From Nemertoderma westbladi (taxonomy: Eukaryota > Xenacoelomorpha > Nemertodermatida > Nemertodermatidae), in NCBI GenBank assembly GCA_032718475.1, contig JAUCBJ010002477.1, positions 1 to 35,786 of the forward strand: a stretch of 35,786 bases of DNA, written 5' to 3'. This document shows positions 21,503-30,327 of the stretch, one piece after another. Position 1 is the first letter of the stretch. Every line of letters begins with the position of its first letter. The position numbers and the translations under genes are program-made. Below the pieces are notes generated by a model that saw only the letters and a program-made list of their open reading frames with translations, was not told where the DNA came from and searched no databases.

Positions 21503-22072
21503 CTACATTTTTTTATCGTAAACTTCGAATGTATATTTAACTCCGTTATCCTCATGAACCTCTCTCTCCACATCAGTCGGGCCTTCCGTTTCGGGAGGAC
21601 GTAGATTATACGAGTTGATATCGAACTCCGGGAAGAAAGTATCGCAGGGAAACTCGGAGAGAACTCGAGTTATATGTAACCGATAGCAGGAAGGATGACA
21701 CAAAGCCGACTCGAATACTCTCCTTCCGCCGATAACAAATAGGTTCCCTATATCGAGACGACCTGACAACGAACTAACAGCCTCTCCGAGCGAGCCGAAT
21801 AACTCGTGAGCTCCGGTAGGGGGCGCTGTTAGTGTCGTACTTAGAACCACATTGTGCCGATGACGTAACGGTCTATGAGCTTCCGGTATAGAGAACCAGG
21901 TTTTTCTGCCCATTATAACGGCGTTGATTTTGCCTTCGTTCTCGACTCGCGAAGTTTCTCGTTCGAACATTCTCATATCGGCGCGCAGACGAGGCCAGGG
22001 GAGGCGGCCCTGGTAACCGATTCCGTTGCTAGGGGTTATTGCTACTATAAGCCGAAGAGGGCGGGTTGCCAT
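21503..22072 (-). CDS. DHFR: Dihydrofolate reductase, intact and intronless
   Basis: It reduces dihydrofolate to tetrahydrofolate with NADPH, in the cytosol, supplying one-carbon units for thymidylate and purine synthesis. I start at the internal ATG at 22072 (MATRPLRLIV, 189 residues) because animal DHFR begins just before the first strand; the upstream ATG at 22102 would add 10 residues and sits directly on a TATATAA stretch. Landmarks in order: GIGYQGRLPWPRLRADMRMF (residues 17-36), VIMGRKTWFSIPEAHRPLR, NVVLSTTL, LFVIGGRRVFESAL, LHITRV, CDTFFPEFD, and GVKYTFEVYDKKM at the C-terminus. Length and layout fit animal DHFR (about 187 residues), including PWPxLR. The catalytic acidic residue is Asp32 where animals normally have Glu, and the next residue, usually Phe, is Met33. 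Animal DHFR genes usually have several introns; here there are none. The coding region is GC-richer than its flanks. No premature stops. Confidence 0.93.
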   Translation of the reverse strand: MATRPLRLIVAITPSNGIGYQGRLPWPRLRADMRMFERETSRVENEGKINAVIMGRKTWFSIPEAHRPLRHRHNVVLSTTLTAPPTGAHELFGSLGEAVSSLSGRLDIGNLFVIGGRRVFESALCHPSCYRLHITRVLSEFPCDTFFPEFDINSYNLRPPETEGPTDVEREVHEDNGVKYTFEVYDKKM

Positions 22073-22102
22073 GGTAACAGTATCACCTGATAGCACACTC
22101 AT

Positions 22103-22959
22103 TATATAACATCAATCTGCCAGTACCGGTACTGCAGTAATTACTGTAGAATAAGTAGACAGTGACAGAGCAATACAAAAAGGGTAGAGCATGGTAATCT
22201 AATAGCTACCAGGCTACTGCAGGTCTCACTCTCAAGGTCTATACTTACTTATACTGCAATAATTAATCTACCTTAAATAAACTAAAAAACATTAGCTGAG
22301 ATTTTGAGACAATTTAGCCACATACAGCGCTGCCAGGCAACATACAGTAGATCTGTGAATGGTAATTGGCAACTCAGATATTGTCCGAAAACTTTTGAAT
22401 AAGCCTACACAAGTGACGTGTAGTACATATTTAAAAGCCTACGCGTAGGTCGAAAAGATTTACCCCTATAATTCAACTTCACTCCACTCACTCAGATAAT
22501 AATTACCTAGCAGCATAGCGGTACTATACACTGTAGGGTAGCTAGCTATTTAATGGCCAGTGCGTTGTGTAGGCCTATGTATGATGTATTGTCTCGGTAC
22601 TTTCAGACTGTATAATCTGAGAAAACACCAGTACACAGCAGCACAGCTGCACAGACTACAGAGACTGGAGACAAGCCGACCGTGACTGTGGACTGTTCAT
22701 TTCCGTGAATTGACTCTTGCCAGACGACAGCCTGCCACTGTCAGACAGTGCCACAGCCAGCCACTGCCAGCAGAGCAAAATGTTCTTATGGCAGTGTATG
22801 GAGATCTGGAGATAGGCCTACGCCTACTGGCTGACTGGACGTACATGTTTGAATTTCCCTCTCATTTCAACATTTAAATACTAACTTATGGGATTATCAC
22901 TTGATTTTTGTTCTTTTGTTGAATGAGGAGTCTTAACGGCTTACGAATAATATTAACGT
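22103..22959. other. Intergenic, 5' flank of DHFR
   Basis: No gene seen. Contains short CTGCCACTGTCAGACAGTGCC-type imperfect repeats at about 22731-22770 and several palindromic words (TACCGGTA, GTAGGCCTA). A promoter for DHFR cannot be defined. Confidence 0.3.
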
Positions 22960-23034
22960 GGATACTACGGTGGTGAGTTGCGGCCAATTATTGAATTTTT
23001 TTTAAACGTTTAAAAAAAATTATTTAAGTTTGTA

Positions 23035-23175
23035 AAAAAAATTAATGTTTTGCTAAAAAAAATTAATGTTTTGCTAAAAAAAATTAATGTTTTGCTAAAA
23101 AAAATTAATGTTTTGCTAAAAAAAGTTAATGTTTTGTTAAAAAAATTAATGTTTTGCTAAAAAAAAATTAATGTT
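23035..23175 (+). repeat. Tandem array in left TIR
   Basis: Six to seven copies of an approximately 22-bp unit, TTAATGTTTTGCTAAAAAAA, with small changes in the A-run length. It mirrors the array at 24955-25160. Confidence 0.9.
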
Positions 23176-23639
23176 TTTTAAAGTATAATTTGAATTTCCG
23201 GCTTTCTTCTGGCTTGTTGAAGTGAAGACAGAAGGCCTATCGAAAGATTTTCACTTTCAGTCTTCCCTTCAGTCTGTGTTGTATTATAATATTAGCTGTA
23301 GGTAGATACCGGTACGGTTGGTATGTGTAGGGAAGGGAAGAAAGGCCTATTATCATATTGGCCTATACAAACCTGACACCAACTACAGGCAACAGCAAGA
23401 GTCTTTCACTGATGCTAACCGTACTGTGGATGAGGGTGTGTTTAGTGTAACGCAGTAAAGTAAAGTAGTGCACTACATACATACATGCTGTACAGTATAT
23501 GTACAGTACTTTAAGTGCAGTATCAGTACATATATACTGTATAATCAATAGCAATAGAGCCTACACGTATGTTATTGTAGTATTGGGTGGCGTCATGGAT
23601 AATGAGCGATGGCGGCTTTATACTGCCTTACGGCATGAA

Positions 23640-23965
23640 CTAAACAATCTTATTTCCGATACAGAAAGACCAACCAGCGACGACCAAAGAACCAACGACG
23701 GGGCTTAGCAAGACGGTATTGTGTGGAGAGTGAGTACAATGGTCTCAAACAGAGACACCAGATACCTAGGTGCAACATAGCTCGCGATTGCACCAAGGAT
23801 GGGTAGTAATAACACACCCAGGGGGGGGGGGGGGTCTGGAAAGCCGACCCCGAGAAAAGAACTCCACCCCACGCCCAATATTAGATTGGGTTCCAGCGGA
23901 ATTGAAGCGCACTTAAGGTTGATGCTATCTTCTCAACGGGAAGATAGCATGGGGGGGGGGGGGGG
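23640..23965 (+). mobile_element. LTR retrotransposon internal 3' end (copy 1)
   Basis: At 23677-23709 the frame reads KEPTTGLSKTV, matching KDPTTGLGKTV at about 9792 in the copy 2 ORF. The following 3' UTR (23745-23950) matches 11270-11480. A G13 run at about 23821-23833 lies in the UTR, and a G15 polypurine tract (23951-23965) precedes the LTR. Upstream of about 23640 the element is truncated. The ORF 23583-23708 (MDNERWRLYTALRHEL...) begins in transposon sequence and runs across the junction in another frame; I do not annotate it as a gene. Confidence 0.65.
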
Positions 23966-24643
23966 TGTAAGCGGATTCAATTCCCTTCTTTCTCCACCCT
24001 AAAATGGGACCAGTGGCATTTTACCAATATAGTTGGCGATGCGAGATAACCAATAAATAATCTCGCCTTATAACCAACTTAGGGGGGGGGGGGGGGGGGG
24101 CGACACCCGCCCTAAGCCACAGAGAGAGGTGAGAGGTCAAACCACCTCAGAGGGGAAACCCAGGAAGCGAGGCTAGCATCAGGGAGTAACACTTACAGGG
24201 AGTGCCGAAGTGACAATTAGTATATAAGACAATAGAGGGCAGGGAAGCGCGTGAGGAAGGATAGAAGGGCATCCATTGGGTATCAAAGGCCACAGTAATG
24301 TAGAAGTGAAACCAATATGTATCAATCATATATTTACTCTGATTACTGATTTACTGGTCAGTTCATTATTACGCAGTTGCGGACCGGCATAGTTTTGACC
24401 GTCATTTTATAGTCTTTGTAACTTATACTGTACTACTATACCGCTGCTGTTGTCATTTGTGTTTCAATCTATATTATTTCATATTCAACTGTGCTGTTAC
24501 TACTGGAATCATTAACACTGAGAAACACAAACTCTGTTACTTTCCCAACGGCCTTCGGCCAAAGATACCAGCCCAGCAGACCAGCAGCTAAGTGACGCGT
24601 ACAGTCTTACCCGGTCGGGATCATAGAACTCAATCCCGTCACA
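23966..24643 (+). repeat. 3' LTR (copy 1)
   Basis: Starts TGTAAGCGGATTCAATTC, ends ATCCCGTCACA. A TATA box candidate TATATAAG lies at 24221-24228. It has a G18 run (about 24082-24099) that is absent from copy 2, where the same spot reads CCAACGAACGGAGG. It ends exactly where the transposon HTH frame resumes, so the LTR element interrupted that gene. Confidence 0.75.
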
Positions 24644-24645
24644 CA

Positions 24646-24819
24646 CTAACTATTTCGGGTTACCGTTCGATTTGAAACCTCCTTTGAAAGCAATTCCATA
24701 TCGCCCAATCGTCGACGAATTGTTCGTATATCCTCAAAGTGCTCTTCACGCAGTAAGCAAGAGATTTCCTTGTATGTAAATCCCTTCTTAAAGTATTCTA
24801 GCAACACGCGGTTGTCCAT
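24646..24819 (-). pseudogene. N-terminal helix-turn-helix of an integrase-type transposase
   Basis: From the ATG at 24819: MDNRVLLEYFKKGFTYKEIS, then CLLREEHFEDIRTIRRRLG, then MELLSKEVSNRTVTRN. The pattern (YFxxGxxxKEIxxxLxxxxx-xxIRTIxRxL) is that of the N-terminal HTH found in eukaryotic proteins carrying an integrase core (rve) catalytic domain, such as IS3EU-type elements. It lies just inside the right TIR and reads inward, as expected of a transposase. It breaks off at the LTR end at 24643, and no catalytic domain follows beyond the LTR element, so the element is not autonomous. Function is inferred from the HTH and its place. Confidence 0.5.
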
Positions 24820-24954
24820 GTCCGTACGAAATAATTAAGCGGATAGCTTACCGGTATGGCGTACAATAAGACTACCGTCTAATCGTATTGCACACCATTA
24901 ACAACCAAGAATGAAGTACCTAAGCCTACTGTATGTAGGCCTACTTAGCAAAAC

Positions 24955-25160
24955 ATTGATTTTTTTTCTCAAAACATTAATTTTTTTTATCAAAACATTA
25001 ATTTTTTTTTAACAAAACATTAATTTTTTTTAGCAAAATATTAATTTTTTTTAGCAAAACATTATTTTTTTTTATCAAAACATTAATTTTTTTTATCAAA
25101 ACATTATTTTTTTTAACAAAACATTAATTTTTTTTTAGCAAAACATTAATTTTTTTTACA
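24955..25160 (-). repeat. Tandem array in right TIR
   Basis: About nine copies of AAAACATTAATTTTTTTTANC, the inverse of the array in the left TIR. Copy number differs between the two TIRs (about 9 against 6-7). Confidence 0.9.
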
Positions 25161-25231
25161 AACTTAAATAACTTTTTTTAAACGTTAAAAAAAAATGCAA
25201 TAATTGGCCGCAACTCACCACCGCAGGATAC

Positions 25232-26056
25232 AAATTCCTGAGTTAATATCTTCTCATTTGTACTTGTAAGCCAACGCAATGTCTTGAAAGATTGTGGGTT
25301 GTGACTTTCGACTGTAGAAACCAGTCTAGTCAATTAGATTTGTGCTCCCGAAAGTTGTACAGTCTTTCGAACGAGTTTGCAAGCAGTCTCATTGGAAGCA
25401 CTTTCAATCATTTGTGACGAAATTTTGGTATGATGATAGTTCGACAACTTCTCTTACTGCTGGCAGAGCCGGATTTTTCAATTTCTGAACTATTTCGATA
25501 CAACAGTCCGTTTTAATTAATATACAGTAGTCTTGTTGTATTAAGGGAGGTGGTGCAGGGCCTATTTAATAAAACGTAGAATGAAATTAAGTTATGAACA
25601 GTTTACTATTGATTGTCCTTCTTTAGAATTATATTAAGTCAGATTATAATTATAAGTTATGCACAGTTTACTATTTTTAATATTCATTCTTCACCACTTC
25701 TATCAAGTTAGTGAAGGGCAAATTTTTATGGAGTTGCCTCCATCTAAATTCTGCAAGATGGTTGTCCTGAAGTTTTTTTGTCGTACAGTACCTTTCCGTT
25801 TCCGCATAATCATTTGCTTGGCGTTAAATACAGTATAAAAAAAAAATTTGTTCTAGAACATTTTTTTGGGAAAAATTTAAATAGTACAGGAATCACCCTA
25901 CAACCTTTATTAAAAAAAAATAGTAACTTCAAATGATTAGTCCTCTTAGTAACTACAGTACCTTTAATCTAGAACATATAACACACTGATACACAATTGT
26001 GTTTGATGTTCTAAGAAGGTTAGGCTAAATATGAATAATAATTCATTTAGCTATAC
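25232..26056. other. Intergenic, one weak protein-like segment
   Basis: The minus strand at about 25340-25505 shows short protein-like reading (KNPALPAVREVVELSSYQNF, then after a frame change ESASNETACKLVRKT) that I cannot assign; it may be a decayed exon. One GTTCTAGAAC lies at about 25850. No other gene seen. Confidence 0.25.
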
Positions 26057-26656
26057 GATCCGCCAAGCCGCTACAACGCTCCTAAATTTAGTGGGCCAGT
26101 TATTTCACTATCTTATATTTATCTTAGTTAGATGCACAGAAACAACAGGTCTAGCGACTAGCGAGTCGAAAGTACTTGACCCTAACTAAAATCAGGTCCT
26201 CTTTCAGATGAGGCAAATAAATATTTAATTAGCTCCAGTAAATTTCGAGATATGGGGAGTTCATGTTCCTGGCACCATTTCAAAACTTTAGGGATTGAAA
26301 AAAATTCCGTAAATAGTTTAAAGACTTTGATATAACCAACCTTATAAGGTTTGGTTGGTAATTTGGTTGGTTGAATTCATTATTAATAATTATTATTTGT
26401 ATACAAAATATAGGTGTTTTGACTTCTAATCTCACTTTCGATTGTTACACCTGTAGGCCTACTACTGTACACCTGTACTACCATATCACGAAAACTACTG
26501 GAGCTATTAAATTAATTTAATTGGCCTCTGAAAGAGGAGATAATTTTATTTAAAGCCAGTTACTTTCGACATGCTAGATCTATTGTTTTGGAGTTTCTAA
26601 CTAAGAAAATAACTGGCCTACTAAATTTAGGGACTTTGCAGCAGCTTGGCGGGTCC
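26057..26656. mobile_element. MITE, about 600 bp, TIRs about 185-200 bp
   Basis: The left arm 26057-26258 (GATCCGCCAAGCCGCTACAA, CCTAAATTTAGT.GGCCAGTTATTT, GTCGAAAGTA.., CTCTTTCAGA, AGCTCCAGTA.. TTTCG.GATATGG) is mirrored by 26480-26656. The interior (26259-26480) includes a TTGGTTGGT tandem stretch at about 26349-26372. No ORF. Confidence 0.85.
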
Positions 26657-26689
26657 AGTCTATAATAGTAGGTCAAGGTACAACGTGAA

Positions 26690-27510
26690 ATTCTATTTTT
26701 ATTCCAAAATTGTAACATTACTCAAAGCCGTTAGTATTAACAGCGAGTTGTTATTTAGCAGTTTACAATTTCAGAGGACATTACAGCATTGTATTGGCCT
26801 GTACATTTAGTATTCTATTTGGTGTTATCAGTTAAGTAATGTCCCCTTAGTGGACATTACTTAACGCCGTCATTGGTTATCACAATAGGTGGAAATTTGC
26901 CTAACAGCCAGATAGGCCTACTGCATTACCTACCGATAGGCGGGGTATAGCTATTAATAACCAGTAGCTATATTATTAACATGGCTCCAAATGCCACCAT
27001 AAATATAAGCTAACTTATTTATAACATAATTTATGTTATTTTACATTTATTTATAAAGCAACTAATTTAATTTGTGCAGTTTCTATTACTTATAATATAT
27101 GTACAATCATTTCGTATTGTTAAAATTTTGGAAAAAAACTACATACATAGGCCTACTTGTTGCAATAACTATTTACATACTTGCGTGTAAAGTTGCTGTA
27201 CTTACAGTGTAAACTGTAAGTGTAAACTTACGTGTAAACTTACAGTGTAATGATCCGAGTGGCTTTGTTACACGAACGAACATTATTAGTGAGTGAGTGA
27301 AAATAAAGCCACGAGGGTCAGAACACTGTAAAGTACTTTGCAACAAGTACCGGTATGTATGTAGTTTTTTTTCCAAAATTTTAACATTACGAAATGATTG
27401 TGCAAATACATTATAAGTGATAGAAACTGCACAAATTATATTATGTAGGTAGCGTGGTAGCGTTTGGAGCCATGTTATAATAATATAGCTAGGCCCTACT
27501 GGTTATTTGG
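26690..27510. repeat. Nested palindromic repeat, family P relatives
   Basis: Contains three nested structures. First, a short hairpin (GTTAAGTAATGTCC / GGACATTACTTAAC, 26831-26865). Second, arms of about 100 bp at 27068-27168 and 27341-27438 (AATTTGTGCAGTTTCTAT...). Third, a core (GATCCGAGTGGCTTTGTTAC ... AATAAAGCCACGAGGGTCA, 27252-27319) with the same order as family P copy 1. GAGCCATGTTA plus ATAATATAGCTA at about 26965-26990 is inverted near 27465-27490. The hairpin flank at 26690-26900 is found inverted at 28795-28905. Confidence 0.7.
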
Positions 27511-27579
27511 TAAGGTCAGGTATTCTAGGTCTTTGATCAAGAAAACTTGCCACCTCCATGCAGCATAAAGGAGGTGCCA

Positions 27580-28776
27580 CCTGTAGCTGCATAGACCCTC
27601 TTACTAGGGCAAATCTGGTCCTGTAACTAGGACCCCCTTCGTTCTGGGATAAGGACGCCCTTGGTCCTGGATTAAGGACCCATATACTTGGCTGCAGGGG
27701 TATATGGCCTGACCAGGCAGATGGTGATCTACCAATGGCTGGTCAGGAGTAGAGTGTTCTCATGTCCACTCTGAGAGCACTTCACTGCGACCTGCACCTG
27801 GCAGCAAGGGTACAGGGCATGACCCAGCAGATGAGCTGCAACAGCCAATGGTGGATCATGTGTGCCAGAGTAGATATGGGTGATGGGCCTCATATCTGAC
27901 TCCATTGCGACACCCACCCTGTGGAATGGCAAACCAGGGTGTGGTATTTGCCACGAGAGCTGACTCGGCAAAAAAGCACCCCCCAACCCCCACTATGGAT
28001 TACATTAGCAATGCGGAGGTCCGGCCACTAGAGGCCAGTGGAATTACTGACCGGCTGCCTGTCTCACCCCCTACTGGAGAGAGAGCAGCCAACAATTCTT
28101 TGAGTCCCTTTCCTGATGACCTTCCTGGCCCAAACCCTGGGTCACCAGGAAGGCCAGATTGTGATGGGGAGAGGGATTCTGGAGTTGGAGGCTACTCTCA
28201 TGTTCCACCCCGACCAACAAAGCCATTGGTGAATCTGAGGCAAGTCACAAGACTAGCCTCAGTAAACACCCTAACACTCGGGTCCCCAATGCGACAAGGT
28301 GAGCTGACTGCCTTGGCAGATAAGCTTTCTCTTAGTGCAGTGGGTGTTCCAGAGCACCGAATGCAGACTGGACAGACTGATGAGGTTCTGATTAAAGACA
28401 TGGGGGGCGGTTGGCGACTCGCCCTTGCGTCAGCAGATGATAGTGGCAATGGTGGAATTGGTCTATTGATGAATCCAACTGCACATGCAGCATTGGACAA
28501 AATAGACCAAATATCTAACCGCATCATCCGTTGCCACTTCTCATGTTCTGGAAGACTGGCTAAGAAGTTTCCTAAGGTGGTTCTGATTGTGTGCTACTCT
28601 CCAACTACTGTAGTGTTGCCCCTGTAGAGGAGGTGGAAAATTTCTACCACAATCTACAAGCAGCTACTGATGGAGTGGATCAGCATGCCTTCTTAACATT
28701 CCTGGGAGACTTTAATGCAAGTCTGCATCAATCACCTACATTGCCCTGGGTCTATAGCAATAGTGTTAACTGTTAA
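27580..28776 (+). mobile_element. LINE 5' end: 5' UTR and endonuclease ORF, truncated
   Basis: The 5' UTR (27580-27904) matches 10140-10770 inverted. The ORF 27905-28627 has a Pro/Ser-rich start (PTGERAANNSLSPFPDD), then an apurinic-type endonuclease: LASVNTLTL at about 28255, LSLSAVGVPEHR with the catalytic Glu, GNGGIGLLMNP, RIIRCHFS, and VLIVCYSPT. A one-base shift near 28605 leads to EEVENFYHNLQAATDG and FLGDFNASLHQ (28620-28730), the GDFN catalytic signature. This nuclease nicks target DNA to start target-primed reverse transcription. The frame ends at 28776 and the reverse transcriptase is absent. Loss of the 3' half with a kept 5' end is opposite to normal LINE truncation, so a later deletion or insertion is likely. 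Confidence 0.8.
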
Positions 28777-29065
28777 ATTGTTAACTGTTAGTGTTAAATT
28801 TCCACCTATTGTTTACGTGGTATCCAATGATGGCGTTAAGTAATGTCCCCCTGTGGACATTTTTGCTTTGCTTTTTTGTTAACGGCATTGAGTAATGTTA
28901 CAATTTTGGAATAAAGTACTACAGGATACAGTGTTCTGATCCTCGTGGCTTTATTTTCACTCACTCACTAACGTTCGTTCGTGTAACAAAGCTACTCGGA
29001 TCATCACACTGTAAAGTGCTACTTTAACACACAAGTATGTAAATAGTTATTTTACAAATATGTTA
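28777..29065. repeat. Family P palindrome, partial copy 3
   Basis: 28795-28905 is the inverse of 26700-26900 (TAAGTAATGTCCCC, CAAAATTGTAACATTACTCAA). The core TGATCCTCGTGGCTTTATTT ... AAAGCTACTCGGATCATC lies at 28938-29003, followed by CACTGTAAAGTGCTACTTT and AAATAGTTAT. It ends about 50 bp before the kinase ATG. Confidence 0.7.
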
Positions 29066-29112
29066 CACAGTTAGTAGTGTTTCTACATATTAAATAAAAA
29101 ATAAATTACACG

Positions 29113-30327
29113 ATGAAATCAATTCGAAATGTTCTCAAGCATATTTCTTCTCATCCTGCGAATTCCAACAACAGTGAGAGAGTAACTAGACCAAAAACAC
29201 CAGAAGGTTTGCCAGTAGCCATAACTGATGACTTCGAGGTAGAAACACTTCTAGGCACTGGTCTGAGTGCTTGCGTATATTACGTTCGTCACAAAAGCGA
29301 TAACAAATACTATGCCTTAAAAGTTGTCTCGAAATCTCCATCTAGCCCGCAGACCAAAAGGATCACTAATAATGTCAAACTCAAAAAGGCATGCTTTGCT
29401 GAGAAAGATGCCTTGAATGCTATTGATCATCCCTTCATTGTAAAATTGCATTATGCTTTTCAAAGTGATACGAAAGTTTTCCTCGTTCTAACTTATGCTG
29501 CTGGCGGTGATATTTATGGGAATCTAAAAAAGGCAGGAAATCTTTTCGTCGAAGGGAGAGCGAGATTCTACGCGGCCGAGGTGGCTTGTGCTCTTGGATA
29601 TCTCCACGAAAAGGGAATTATATATCGAGATTTAAAAACGGAGAACGTGTTTTTAGATGCCGAAGGTCACGTTTTATTAGGCGATTTTGGTTTCTCCAAG
29701 ATGGGGTTGGAACCCGGCCAGCGGACGCAATCCTACGGTGGCACGGCCGCGTTCATGTGCCCGAATCGAGTGCGACACGTGGAATACGGCGTTGCTTCTG
29801 ACTGGTGGTCTTTGGGTATCTTTATATTCCAGATGCTGAGCGGGACTACCCCCTTCGTATGGGGACCTCATTATGTAAAGGGTGAGCGTGAGGGTGTCGA
29901 ACGTCTCTCGCCCCGGTCCATACGCAACGCAATCTGTTTTAGTGAACCGGAAATGAGCCGACTTCCAGATCATACATCACTTGAAGCCAAACATATTATT
30001 AAACAATTGTTAATAAAAGAAGAGAAAGAAAGATTAGGTAGAGCAAACGGCGTTAAGGATATCAAGAGTCAAAAGTTCTTTGATGGTTTAAATTTCGATG
30101 CTCTTGAACAAAGAGAAGTCACACCACCATTTAAACCCGATATTAAGAGTAACAAAAATAAGTTTAAGTACTTCGATGAAGCTCTCGACGTTAGAGACAG
30201 AAGTGGATGGCTGAAAACAAAAAAGGTACCTCACTGCAACGTTCTAGATGACAACGAAGATGAAAGAAGCGAGATATTTCAAGGGCTCGATTACACGAGG
30301 CCGTCATCATCAGGAAGTGCTCAGTGA
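29113..30327 (+). CDS. AGC-family protein kinase, RSK/S6K-like, intact and intronless
   Basis: 404 residues, one kinase domain (about 40-315) plus an AGC C-terminal tail. Visible: Gly loop LGTGLSACV (47-55; third Gly is Ala), ALKVV with Lys70, Glu97 of helix C, HPFIVKLHYAFQ (106-117), RDLKTEN (172-178, Asp173, Asn178), DFGF (191-194), T-loop QSYGGTAAF with Ser207 at the PDK1 site, DWWSLG (230-235), then REVTPPFKP and hydrophobic motif FQGLDY (389-394). Wording is closest to the N-terminal kinase of RSK and to S6K. Oddities: the APE motif reads CPN (216-218), and the hydrophobic-motif phosphosite position is Asp393, a phosphomimetic state as in atypical PKC. YRDLKP is changed to YRDLKT. It lacks the second RSK kinase domain. 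Single open frame over 1.2 kb in a repeat-rich region suggests a retrocopy, possibly still under selection. The catalytic Lys, Asp and DFG remain, so activity is plausible; the exact subfamily is not certain. Confidence 0.9.
   Translation: MKSIRNVLKHISSHPANSNNSERVTRPKTPEGLPVAITDDFEVETLLGTGLSACVYYVRHKSDNKYYALKVVSKSPSSPQTKRITNNVKLKKACFAEKDALNAIDHPFIVKLHYAFQSDTKVFLVLTYAAGGDIYGNLKKAGNLFVEGRARFYAAEVACALGYLHEKGIIYRDLKTENVFLDAEGHVLLGDFGFSKMGLEPGQRTQSYGGTAAFMCPNRVRHVEYGVASDWWSLGIFIFQMLSGTTPFVWGPHYVKGEREGVERLSPRSIRNAICFSEPEMSRLPDHTSLEAKHIIKQLLIKEEKERLGRANGVKDIKSQKFFDGLNFDALEQREVTPPFKPDIKSNKNKFKYFDEALDVRDRSGWLKTKKVPHCNVLDDNEDERSEIFQGLDYTRPSSSGSAQ

Larger units (their letters stand above)
22966..25225. 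mobile_element. DNA transposon with long repeat-rich TIRs and 6-bp target duplication
   Basis: The left end TACGGTGGTGAGTTGCGGCC (then AATTATTG) at 22966 and the right end, which reads TGCGGTGGTGAGTTGCGGCC on the minus strand, ending at 25225, are inverted copies. Both are flanked by GGATAC (22960-22965 and 25226-25231), a direct 6-bp duplication. Each TIR (about 22966-23180 and 24955-25225) contains an AAACGTTTAAAAAAA stretch and then an array of about 22-bp units (TTAATGTTTTGCTAAAAAAA). Just inside the right TIR is an ORF with a helix-turn-helix. A second copy of the LTR retroelement is nested inside. Superfamily is uncertain; an integrase-type DDE group such as IS3EU, which I recall as having 6-bp duplications, is possible. 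Confidence 0.8.

Noticed and set aside
21503-22102. DHFR as a viral or bacterial gene
   Set aside because: PWPxLR, GKKTWFSIPE-type and VYDKK-type C-terminal features and length match animal DHFR; only the Asp is bacterial-like.
23499-23708. ORF MDNERWRLYTALRHEL... as a gene
   Set aside because: It crosses from transposon sequence into retroelement sequence and uses a different frame from the conserved KEPTTGLSKTV.
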